DNA from: Minisyncoccota bacterium
GTDB lineage: Bacteria; Patescibacteriota; Minisyncoccia; Phycocordibacterales; UBA9973
DNA length: 7,762 nucleotides
Assembly: GCA_018060905.1 (NCBI GenBank)
Contig: JAGOVD010000002.1
Coordinates: 33,894 to 41,655 of the forward strand
Direction of reading: 5' to 3'
The notes under the pieces were generated by a model that searched no databases, had not been told where the DNA came from, and worked only from the letters and a program-made list of their open reading frames with translations. Of this stretch, positions 1-5,202 are shown one piece after another. Both the position numbers and the translations under genes were made by a program. Position 1 is the stretch's first letter. Every line of letters begins with the position of its first letter.

Positions 1-79
1 TGAAGTTAAAGTACAAATCGAACCGGAATATGCTGATGCGCTGGAAGATGTAAAGACGCTCATTTTCGAAAAGAAGTAG
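1..79 (+). CDS. C-terminal end of an unidentified protein (partial)
   Basis: A plus-strand reading frame enters from the left edge (codons from base 2) and ends at TAG, 77-79. Only about 25 residues are visible. They are acidic and end in FEKK; part of the stretch reads VKVQIEPEYADALEDV. Nothing here identifies a family. It is taken as a real gene end because a canonical intrinsic terminator follows 20 bases after the stop and the residues look like ordinary soluble protein. The start and most of the gene lie outside the window, so no function is offered. Confidence 0.6.
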   Translation, partial: EVKVQIEPEYADALEDVKTLIFEKK

Positions 80-99
80 ATCTAGTATTTCTTTTCTGA

Positions 100-128
100 G
101 ACCGATCCATTACAGGGTCGGTTTTTTT
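100..128 (+). terminator. Rho-independent terminator of the upstream gene
   Basis: The stem CCGATCC (102-108) pairs with GGGTCGG (115-121), with one G-T wobble and a six-base loop ATTACA. Seven T follow at 122-128. This is a textbook intrinsic terminator 20 bases after the first gene's stop, and it separates that gene from the small unit that follows. Confidence 0.85.
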
Positions 129-129
129 A

Positions 130-157
130 TTGACAGATTTTGGGGAAGTAGTAGAGT
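130..157 (+). promoter_or_regulatory. Predicted sigma70-type promoter of the 73-aa unit
   Basis: A perfect -35 hexamer TTGACA (130-135) lies 16 bases before TAGAGT (152-157), which matches four of six -10 consensus positions. Transcription would start near 164, leaving a leader of about 30 bases before the ATG at 197. The promoter begins directly after the T tract of the preceding terminator, so the unit is independently expressed. The same 16-base spacing and a similar -10 (TAAAGT) recur before the gene at 4626. Confidence 0.55.
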
Positions 158-196
158 TAAGAAAACAAGATTCATTCAACTCTTAAACTCTTTCAC

Positions 197-418
197 ATGA
201 CTTCAAGCCAAAACCCCCGCCCATGGCATGCCGGAGCAATTGCTGCTTTCCAGGACATGTTTGCTGACAAAGATTACGCCAGTAGTATCGGACGATTAAA
301 ACCATTTCATCAACGACACGAAAATCTAACCTTCTTAAAGGAGGATGATCCAAAAAGTGTAGCTGGTGAAGCCAATACTGGCGAAATGTTTATCAGGGAA
401 AAAATTGAAAATTGTTGA
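197..418 (+). CDS. Small hypothetical protein, 73 aa
   Basis: No family is recognised. The frame encodes 73 residues, probably soluble, with no membrane segment or signal peptide. It starts MTSSQNPRPWHAG, has a central charged part (HQRHENLTFLKEDDP, residues about 39-53) and ends IENC before TGA, the only TGA stop seen among the genes in this window. There is no Shine-Dalgarno sequence before the ATG. The case for a real gene is its setting: a TTGACA-type promoter at 130, a hairpin terminator 22 bases after the stop, and no other gene between. An alternative is that the roughly 300-base transcript is a non-coding RNA and the frame is incidental; three adjacent palindromes at 221-244 leave this open. 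Coding is favoured moderately because the composition looks protein-like. Confidence 0.5.
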   Translation: MTSSQNPRPWHAGAIAAFQDMFADKDYASSIGRLKPFHQRHENLTFLKEDDPKSVAGEANTGEMFIREKIENC

Positions 419-439
419 GTAAAAAGATGTACTTAAGAC

Positions 440-461
440 AGCCCCCGTTTTTACGGGGGCT
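440..461. terminator. Hairpin terminator between convergent genes
   Basis: A perfect GC-rich stem GCCCCCGT (441-448) / ACGGGGGC (453-460) with a TTTT loop is extended by A440-T461. It lies between the 73-aa gene (stop 418) and the convergent obg gene (stop 466). The plus side is followed by a broken T-rich run (TTTCATTATT). The minus side has a weaker one (TGTCTT). It probably serves both strands, better on plus. Confidence 0.75.
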
Positions 462-465
462 TTCA

Positions 466-1437
466 TTATTCTCCTTTTAATATTTTGATGAGTTCGTCTT
501 TAAACTCCTTCACTCCCCCTTCGTCAAAAAGTGTCACTGCAAATACGGGCTTGCCGAGTTTTTCAAATTTTTTCATCGTTACAGCGACAACTGCTGGTTC
601 CACGGTATCAGTTTTTGTAAGCAAAATAATCTCATCCTTAGTGGCGAGCACCTCACTATATTTCGTGAGCTCTTCACGAATCGTTTCGTATGCCTTCATC
701 ATATTTGCTTGCTCAAATGAGATGAGGTGGATCAACACCTTGGTCTTGGTGATGTGACGGAGGAAAGTATGCCCGAGACCTTTGCCATCACTTGCTCCTT
801 CGATGAGTCCTGGGATATCTGCAAGGATGAAGCCGTAGAGATCGCCGAGGTTGGGATCAAGGGTGGTGAATGGATAATCCCCTACCTTTGCCGTTGCATT
901 GGTGAGCGCATTGAGGAGACTTGATTTGCCGGCATTGGGAAATCCAATGAGTCCTGCATCGGCAATGAGCGTGACTTCGATGTGGAGTTCACCTTCTTCG
1001 CCTGGTTTGCCCGACGTTGCCTTGTCTGGTGCTTGGTTGGTTGATGATTTGAAATGTTCGTTGCCATGACCACCTGCTCCCCCGGTTAGGATTTTGATCT
1101 CTTGACCTTCTTTGGTTAGTTCATATGAAGCACCGGTTGTCGTGTTGGTGATGGTCGACCCTATCGGGAATTCGAGGTAGAGGTCGTCACCATTGGCGCC
1201 CTTGAAGCTGCGCCCTGCACCGGGTTCACCGTCGGGAGCTGCATACTCTTTTTTACTCTTGTACGTATCGAGAACGCGGAGACTGCGGATAGCGCGCACA
1301 TACACGTCACCCCCTTGTCCGCCGTCACCTCCATTGGGTCCACCTTTTGCGATGAACTTCTCGCGTCTCCAGCGCACGACACCGTCGCCACCCTTGCCCG
1401 CTTTTACATCAATTGTGATTTCATCGAGAAATGCCAT
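466..1437 (-). CDS. obgE: GTPase Obg/CgtA (ribosome assembly)
   Basis: Obg GTPases bind the large ribosomal subunit and act in its late assembly, linking it to guanine nucleotide levels. The 323 residues show the glycine-rich Obg fold (1 to ~157; KAGKGGDGVVRWRREKF near 12-28, GGPNGGDGGQGGDV at 32-45). The G domain follows: P-loop GFPNAGKSS (165-173), switch I threonines 191-192, and G3 DIPGLIEG (207-214). G4 reads TKTD (274-277) instead of NKxD, and the usual SA-type G5 is replaced around VTLFDEGG (301-308). There is no C-terminal OCT domain, so it is a short-form Obg. The ATG at 1437 is three bases after the stop of the MYG1 gene, so it is last in the operon and probably translationally coupled. 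The family call is certain; the motif departures are read directly from the sequence. Confidence 0.97.
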   Translation of the reverse strand: MAFLDEITIDVKAGKGGDGVVRWRREKFIAKGGPNGGDGGQGGDVYVRAIRSLRVLDTYKSKKEYAAPDGEPGAGRSFKGANGDDLYLEFPIGSTITNTTTGASYELTKEGQEIKILTGGAGGHGNEHFKSSTNQAPDKATSGKPGEEGELHIEVTLIADAGLIGFPNAGKSSLLNALTNATAKVGDYPFTTLDPNLGDLYGFILADIPGLIEGASDGKGLGHTFLRHITKTKVLIHLISFEQANMMKAYETIREELTKYSEVLATKDEIILLTKTDTVEPAVVAVTMKKFEKLGKPVFAVTLFDEGGVKEFKDELIKILKGE

Positions 1438-1440
1438 AGA

Positions 1441-2325
1441 CTATGACTCTACCGCACTTTTGGCTAATGCCCAAGCGCCTTCACGAGATGCTGCTACTGC
1501 AATGAAAAGTCCTTTGTGACAAAAGACTGCATCCGGTACGCCTGTTAGTTTTTGAAATGCCTCAGCTCGCATATCCCCCCAGGTCGTCGGAAACGACTTC
1601 CGGAGCTCAAATGTTTTAGGATCAACTCGGGCAGCCTTAACGCTCCATCCATCACTTTGTCTTTTATATATGACATAGAGAATATCGGAGTGATCAGCAG
1701 CAAATTCGAGCCATCCCGGATACTCTTGCCCGATTTCAATAATCCTCTTGTCTGGCGAAGCATCGTAGGCCTGCTGTAACAACACTTTTGCCTGTGTATA
1801 TGCAGTTGTATGTGCAATTACTCTTCGGAGGATATGAGTGGCCATATTCACTGCAGTCATGAAGGATTCGTCTATATCGGTCGATTCTTGCCACGTCGGC
1901 CGTTCTGCGCTAATAATGTCCATGACGCCATACGGATAAAATCCATTGCCCATATATATCTCCCCAACACCATTATCAGGCCCATCAATACACTGGACGA
2001 GACGCTCGTCAATAAGTTGTGCAATTTCTTCACTTCCACATACTTGTGCGCCATATGTTTTCCACACCAACCCAAATGATGCATACGGAATACCATTTTC
2101 TCGGTTTGCAGCACCACCTTTTTGATGATGATCAAATCTGTTTTTCGCAGGATCATAGATTTCCCCAACATCGACAACAATATCTGCTGTATCAATACGA
2201 GTTTGTTCTCGCGAACGAATGATTTCTATCTCACGACCCTGAAATGCAAGTGAAAGTGTCGCACATGCAAAAACATCATCCGTATGGAATGTTCCGTCGT
2301 GAGTAACTATGTTGAGCACTGCCAT
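1441..2325 (-). CDS. MYG1/UPF0160 family metal-dependent hydrolase (putative RNA exonuclease)
   Basis: This 294-residue protein matches the MYG1 family along its length. The N-terminal metal-binding motif THDGTFHTDD (8-17) supplies His9, Asp10, His14, Asp16 and Asp17. VVDVGEIYD (50-58) and FDHHQKGG (64-71) form the DHH-like centre, and IDGPDNG (113-119) is a further family block. Eukaryotic MYG1 is reported to be a 3'-5' RNA exonuclease; in bacteria the role is largely unstudied, so RNA or oligonucleotide hydrolysis here is inferred. All expected metal ligands appear present, so it should be active. The start at 2325 is supported by AAGGA five bases upstream. It begins one base after the stop of the membrane-protein gene and ends three bases before obg. 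No signal peptide; cytoplasmic. Confidence 0.92.
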   Translation of the reverse strand: MAVLNIVTHDGTFHTDDVFACATLSLAFQGREIEIIRSREQTRIDTADIVVDVGEIYDPAKNRFDHHQKGGAANRENGIPYASFGLVWKTYGAQVCGSEEIAQLIDERLVQCIDGPDNGVGEIYMGNGFYPYGVMDIISAERPTWQESTDIDESFMTAVNMATHILRRVIAHTTAYTQAKVLLQQAYDASPDKRIIEIGQEYPGWLEFAADHSDILYVIYKRQSDGWSVKAARVDPKTFELRKSFPTTWGDMRAEAFQKLTGVPDAVFCHKGLFIAVAASREGAWALAKSAVES

Positions 2326-2326
2326 A

Positions 2327-2662
2327 CTAGTCCTTGATAAAGTGACTGATAATCCAGTTGATTATCGAGATGACAAATGCACCGATGATTGCAGCGGTAA
2401 ATGAGGCGACGGTAAAGCCGGTGATGATCTGCGCGACGAACCAAAAGAAGATACCGTTGATGACGAGTGAGAACAGTCCGAGCGTGAGGATGTTGATCGG
2501 AAGCGTAAGGATCGTTACGATCGGTTTGACGACCATGTTGAGGAAGACGAGACAGGCAGAGACGATGAGTGCCGTCACAATACTCTGCACGGTAATACCC
2601 GCGACAAAGTATGGTAATGCAAATATGGCGAGTGTCGTGATGAACCAGCGAAGTAAAATCAT
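2327..2662 (-). CDS. YvlD / phage holin superfamily IV-type small membrane protein
   Basis: The 111 residues are almost entirely hydrophobic, with about four membrane segments (roughly 5-22, 28-46, 56-80, 86-108). The central block LNMVVKPIVTILTLPIN (41-57), then ITLGLF-like residues to the Asn at 69, is the signature of the family annotated as 'phage holin family protein' or YvlD. Despite that name, members are usually chromosomal genes unrelated to lysis; Bacillus YvlD belongs to an envelope-stress-linked operon. The function here is unknown, though a membrane location is safe. It sits between yqeY (24 bases upstream) and the MYG1 gene (one base downstream). A doubled TATACT directly before its ATG suggests an additional internal promoter. 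Confidence 0.88.
   Translation of the reverse strand: MILLRWFITTLAIFALPYFVAGITVQSIVTALIVSACLVFLNMVVKPIVTILTLPINILTLGLFSLVINGIFFWFVAQIITGFTVASFTAAIIGAFVISIINWIISHFIKD
2331..2335 (-). promoter_or_regulatory. Ribosome binding site of the MYG1-family gene
   Basis: AAGGA on the minus strand lies five bases before the ATG at 2325, within the last codons of the upstream membrane-protein gene. It fixes the start and is one of the few Shine-Dalgarno-like sites in the window; most starts here lack one. Confidence 0.6.
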
Positions 2663-2668
2663 GGGATA

Positions 2669-2679
2669 AGTATAGTATA
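2669..2679 (-). promoter_or_regulatory. Possible internal promoter, two overlapping TATACT -10 elements
   Basis: On the minus strand, bases 2679 down to 2669 read TATACTATACT, two overlapping TATACT hexamers. The nearer one ends six bases before the ATG at 2662, matching the leaderless spacing seen elsewhere in this window. No -35 element was found. The site lies in the only gap of more than three bases inside the operon. Confidence 0.4.
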
Positions 2680-2686
2680 CAAACGA

Positions 2687-3142
2687 TTAATTAAATAGAC
2701 CTTCGACTACCCTTTTGACGACCTGTCCATCAGCGTTACCTGCCGTTTCTTTCATCACTGCGCCGACGAGAATGCCGAGCTTACTTGTATCAGTAACACC
2801 AAGTTCTGCCTTTTTCTTTTCGGCAATGACTTTGATATCTGCCTCACTCATCTGTGCGGGTTGAAATACTTCGAGGAGCGCGAGCTGTGCCTTGTCTGCG
2901 TCAGCAAGGTCTTGTCTACCTCCTGCCTCAAATTGCGAGATCGCATCTTTGCGTTGCTTGATTGTCTTTTTGATCACGGCGAGTGCGATGTCGTCAGTGA
3001 CTTCATCTTGCGGAGTCTTACCGGACGCAACCAACTCATTGGTAAATGCGGAGAGAAGTCCTCGGTACGTATCGAGCGCGACCTGGTCCTTTGCTCGCAT
3101 GGCGTCTTTGAGTTTTTCGCGAATATCTGTTGAAATTGACAT
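2687..3142 (-). CDS. yqeY: GatB/YqeY domain protein
   Basis: At 151 residues this is a full-length YqeY protein. The family shares a helical domain with the tail of GatB, the tRNA-binding subunit of the Glu-tRNA(Gln) amidotransferase, so a tRNA-linked role is often suggested but not established. Family features seen are an N-terminal basic helical part (KLKDAMRAKD, 10-19, and IKKTIKQRKDAISQFEAGGR, 57-76), the conserved FQPAQMSEADI (93-103; usually LPxQLSEEEI), and the C-terminal KLGILVGAVMKETAGNADG (121-139) followed by VVKRVVEGLF. The ATG is two bases after the stop of the coiled-coil gene with no Shine-Dalgarno sequence, so translational coupling is likely. The family call is secure. Confidence 0.95.
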   Translation of the reverse strand: MSISTDIREKLKDAMRAKDQVALDTYRGLLSAFTNELVASGKTPQDEVTDDIALAVIKKTIKQRKDAISQFEAGGRQDLADADKAQLALLEVFQPAQMSEADIKVIAEKKKAELGVTDTSKLGILVGAVMKETAGNADGQVVKRVVEGLFN

Positions 3143-3144
3143 AC

Positions 3145-3825
3145 TTATATTGAATTTAAGCCGTTATCATCATACCCTGCTTTATTTGCTTTAGTGAGCA
3201 TATCATCTAACTGAATATTTAAATGATCAATTCTTTCAATAGTAGCTGCGTAATTATGTGCAACCTTATCTTTTCTAAAAAATTCTGCGCGCTCTTCTTT
3301 TAATTTTGCCATCTCTGTTTGATACATATCACTTTGCTGAAAATACATTGCAATCTTCGCATCAATGTGGGCAATATTGCTACCGGATGGTGTCTTTTTG
3401 AATTCTTCTTCTGCTCTATGTTTAAGTTCACCGAGGCGTAACTGCCGTGTTTTTATAACGTACTCACGATTTGGTTGTAAATCAAATTCTTCTCGCTTTT
3501 CAGTAATTTCAGTACTAATGGCTACTAACTCCTCTTCAATCGGATTCAGGATATCTTTAACAGTCTCTGTTCTCGGCGACGTGTCTGGATTATATTCATT
3601 GACACCAAGATCGCGTAACTCTTTGACGGTGTCGCGATGTTTTTCCAATTTTCTTCCTCGCTCAAAGGTTAGTTCTTGGATATCAGTAACAGCGGCTTTT
3701 ACATCCTCAATAGTTTTTGGTTCTCGAGCTTGTTTTACCTCTTGATCAATAGTTTCTGACGTTTTTGGTTCTAATTCAGCACTTACATCCTTCGGTCCCC
3801 CAAACCATTTTTCTATCATATTCAT
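3145..3825 (-). CDS. Hypothetical coiled-coil protein, first gene of the leftward operon
   Basis: No family is recognised. With the start chosen here it has 226 residues, highly charged and largely helical: Glu/Lys-rich heptad-like stretches near 30-75, 95-115 and 125-215, broken by NEYNPDTSPRTE. An amphipathic N-terminus reads MNMIEKWFGGPKD. There is no membrane segment or signal peptide. An in-frame ATG at 3843 would add six residues (MVYLGH), but the likely -10 element TATACT (3834-3839) lies inside that extension and would start the mRNA near 3826-3828, so 3825 is preferred; 3819 is also possible. The gene is AT-rich (33% GC in 3481-3540) compared with its neighbours. It leads directly into yqeY with a two-base gap. 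A structural or adaptor role is only a guess. Confidence 0.75.
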   Translation of the reverse strand: MNMIEKWFGGPKDVSAELEPKTSETIDQEVKQAREPKTIEDVKAAVTDIQELTFERGRKLEKHRDTVKELRDLGVNEYNPDTSPRTETVKDILNPIEEELVAISTEITEKREEFDLQPNREYVIKTRQLRLGELKHRAEEEFKKTPSGSNIAHIDAKIAMYFQQSDMYQTEMAKLKEERAEFFRKDKVAHNYAATIERIDHLNIQLDDMLTKANKAGYDDNGLNSI

Positions 3826-3833
3826 ATGCCCCA

Positions 3834-3839
3834 AGTATA
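3834..3839 (-). promoter_or_regulatory. -10 element of the leftward five-gene operon
   Basis: TATACT on the minus strand ends eight bases before the ATG at 3825, implying a transcript starting at or within a base or two of the start codon. No clear -35 was found. It is back to back with the plus-strand promoter at 3843-3851, three bases away. Confidence 0.5.
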
Positions 3840-3842
3840 CCA

Positions 3843-3851
3843 TGCTACACT
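3843..3851 (+). promoter_or_regulatory. Extended -10 promoter of the exonuclease gene
   Basis: TGC-TACACT is an extended -10 element (TGn plus a hexamer) ending seven bases before the ATG at 3859, so the mRNA would be leaderless. The surrounding CATGCTACA...ATGCTC is almost repeated before rmuC at 5187-5200. No -35 hexamer is visible, as is usual for extended -10 promoters. Confidence 0.5.
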
Positions 3852-3858
3852 ATGCTCT

Positions 3859-4578
3859 ATGACCATCTACTTTTTCGACACCGAAACCACTGGCAACACA
3901 CCAGACGATCGCATCGTGCAGCTCGCCATCAAGGAACGTGGCAACCCGACACCCCTAATCAACGAACTCTTCAAGCCACCGATGCCAATCCCCTTTGAAG
4001 CGAGCGCTGTCCACCACATCTCCAACAAAATGATTGCGGAGAAACCGCTGTTTCGCGAATCCCCTCGCTATGCAGAGATCAAAGCACTCTTTGAATCTCC
4101 TGACACGATTGTTGTCGCCCACAACAGCGCCTTTGACGTTGCCATGCTCACGGCCGAAGACATCCATCCGACCAACATCATCTGTACGTACAAGACTGTC
4201 CGCCATATCGACATCGACACCACCTTCACAAACTACAAACTCCAGTACCTCCGCTATGCGCTCGATATGGAGCTCAATGTCTCGGCCCACGACGCACTCG
4301 CTGACGTCATTGTCCTCGAACAGCTCTTCGATTATCTCCTAAACAAACTCATGGCTGGTGGTATGAGCGAAGCTGAGGCATTGGAAGAAATGCAAAAGAT
4401 CACCAAAGAACCGGCATTTATGCGCGAATTCACGTTCGGTAAACACAAAGGTATGCGCGTCGAAGAAGTCGCCAAGATCGACCTCGGATACCTCTCCTGG
4501 CTCCTCACAGAAAAGCTCAAAAACCCTGTCGGTGAAGAAGATTGGATATATACCCTCAAACAGTACCTCAAAGGATAA
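3859..4578 (+). CDS. Exonuclease X-like DEDDh 3'-5' exonuclease
   Basis: A DnaQ-fold 3'-5' exonuclease of 239 residues. ExoI is FFDTETTG (5-12; Asp7, Glu9), ExoII is VVAHNSAFDVAML (85-97; Asp93) and ExoIII is SAHDALADV (142-150; His144, Asp149), so the two-metal DEDDh site is complete. The C-terminal part FTFGKHKGMRVEEVA followed by YLSWLL (191-216) matches the small domain found after the nuclease in ExoX-like proteins. The protein is therefore more likely a repair or processing exonuclease than the proofreading epsilon subunit. Start: an upstream in-frame ATG at 3826 would add 11 residues, but those codons overlap the extended -10 and the family begins right before the beta strand TIYFFDTETTG, so 3859 is chosen. 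It is divergent from the coiled-coil gene, with only 33 bases between starts. Confidence 0.92.
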   Translation: MTIYFFDTETTGNTPDDRIVQLAIKERGNPTPLINELFKPPMPIPFEASAVHHISNKMIAEKPLFRESPRYAEIKALFESPDTIVVAHNSAFDVAMLTAEDIHPTNIICTYKTVRHIDIDTTFTNYKLQYLRYALDMELNVSAHDALADVIVLEQLFDYLLNKLMAGGMSEAEALEEMQKITKEPAFMREFTFGKHKGMRVEEVAKIDLGYLSWLLTEKLKNPVGEEDWIYTLKQYLKG

Positions 4579-4579
4579 T

Positions 4580-4607
4580 TTGACGAAATAGAAAAATAGT
4601 GTAAAGT
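4580..4607 (+). promoter_or_regulatory. Predicted promoter of the 170-aa gene
   Basis: TTGACG (4580-4585) and TAAAGT (4602-4607) are separated by 16 bases, the same arrangement as the promoter at 130-157. Transcription would start near 4614, giving a short leader of about a dozen bases before the ATG at 4626. It begins directly after the exonuclease stop codon, where no terminator is evident. Confidence 0.5.
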
Positions 4608-4625
4608 ATAGAAAAATATTTTACT

Positions 4626-5138
4626 ATGCTAAAAGAAATTCTTGTTCATTTTCAGATCAACTCAAAAGGTACTCACGAGCATGCCGGCGATATTATCACT
4701 CACAAACAACACGTCAAACAAGTACTCCAAAGTTTCAAGATTGGTAACATAAAACCTATTGGCAAGAAGATAGATTTCTATCTTCTTTGTGAAGAAATAG
4801 TGCTTGAAAAAGAGGGTGACGGTGGAATCAAAATGACGGTATTAAATCCGTATATAAAAAGTGGTCTTCGTGATCTCCGACTGACACTCGAAACATGTGT
4901 GTTCAAATCAGACAAAAAAAGTTTTGAAATGACAGTTTTTGGAGCAAACTTTGTAGACCTTCCCACATCGATACGAAAAGCTGTCCTTGCAGGTATTACA
5001 TCGGAAAACATGGGGAAATTATTTGAAGAAGCTGAGATATTGGCGTATAGTTACTTCAATATTTTTGTGAGCGAAGGAAAACAACCCATGCTCAAACCTG
5101 GAATTGTTGGAAATCTTATTGATTATCTATCTGAATAA
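4626..5138 (+). CDS. Hypothetical protein, 170 aa
   Basis: No family is recognised. The protein is soluble, with no signal peptide or membrane segment, and looks mixed alpha/beta: strands near LKEILVHFQINS (2-13), IDFYLLCEEIVL (49-60) and FEMTVFGANFV (100-110), then helices around RKAVLAGITSENMGKLFEEA (117-136). A conserved-looking tail contains LKPGIVGNLIDYL. The early KGTHEHAGD segment (14-22) carries two histidines, but no catalytic motif can be claimed. The gene is AT-rich (30% GC in 4741-4800) between two GC-richer nuclease genes (52% in 4201-4260, 60% in 5881-5940). It has its own promoter and terminator, so it is a separate transcription unit. No Shine-Dalgarno sequence is evident before the ATG. 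Confidence 0.8.
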   Translation: MLKEILVHFQINSKGTHEHAGDIITHKQHVKQVLQSFKIGNIKPIGKKIDFYLLCEEIVLEKEGDGGIKMTVLNPYIKSGLRDLRLTLETCVFKSDKKSFEMTVFGANFVDLPTSIRKAVLAGITSENMGKLFEEAEILAYSYFNIFVSEGKQPMLKPGIVGNLIDYLSE

Positions 5139-5147
5139 CAAATGATA

Positions 5148-5175
5148 GGCCCTGTGTAATATACAGGGTCTTTTT
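5148..5175 (+). terminator. Rho-independent terminator after the 170-aa gene
   Basis: GGCCCTGT (5148-5155) pairs with ACAGGGTC (5163-5170) with one G-T wobble and a seven-base loop, followed by five T (5171-5175). It lies nine bases after the stop at 5138 and only 12 bases before the rmuC -10 region. Confidence 0.85.
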
Positions 5176-5187
5176 GTATATGACCCA

Positions 5188-5196
5188 TGCTACAAT
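5188..5196 (+). promoter_or_regulatory. Extended -10 promoter of rmuC
   Basis: TGC-TACAAT is an extended -10 with five of six consensus bases in the hexamer. It ends six bases before the ATG at 5203, implying a leaderless transcript. It closely resembles the exonuclease promoter at 3843-3851. No -35 fits, because that position is taken by the preceding terminator. Confidence 0.6.
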
Positions 5197-5202
5197 GCTC
5201 GT

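Noticed and set aside
337..347. Perfect AAAGGAGG followed at once by ATG inside the 73-aa frame
   Set aside because: The spacing to the ATG is zero and that frame stops after five codons; the bases simply encode LKED.
197..418. TGA stop as a hint of recoding (TGA = Gly)
   Set aside because: Other genes end in TAA or TAG and read normally without in-frame TGA; the single TGA is followed by a terminator, so it behaves as a stop.
1193..1519. Plus-strand open frame of 108 codons over obg
   Set aside because: Antisense shadow of the glycine-rich Obg N-terminal domain; Pro/Ser-rich with no family features.
2327..2662. 'Phage holin' family protein as a sign of a prophage
   Set aside because: This superfamily is usually chromosomal, the gene sits inside a housekeeping operon, and no other phage genes are present.
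3826..3858. Earlier in-frame start for the exonuclease
   Set aside because: The extra 11 residues overlap the extended -10 element and are absent from the usual family start just before FFDTETTG.
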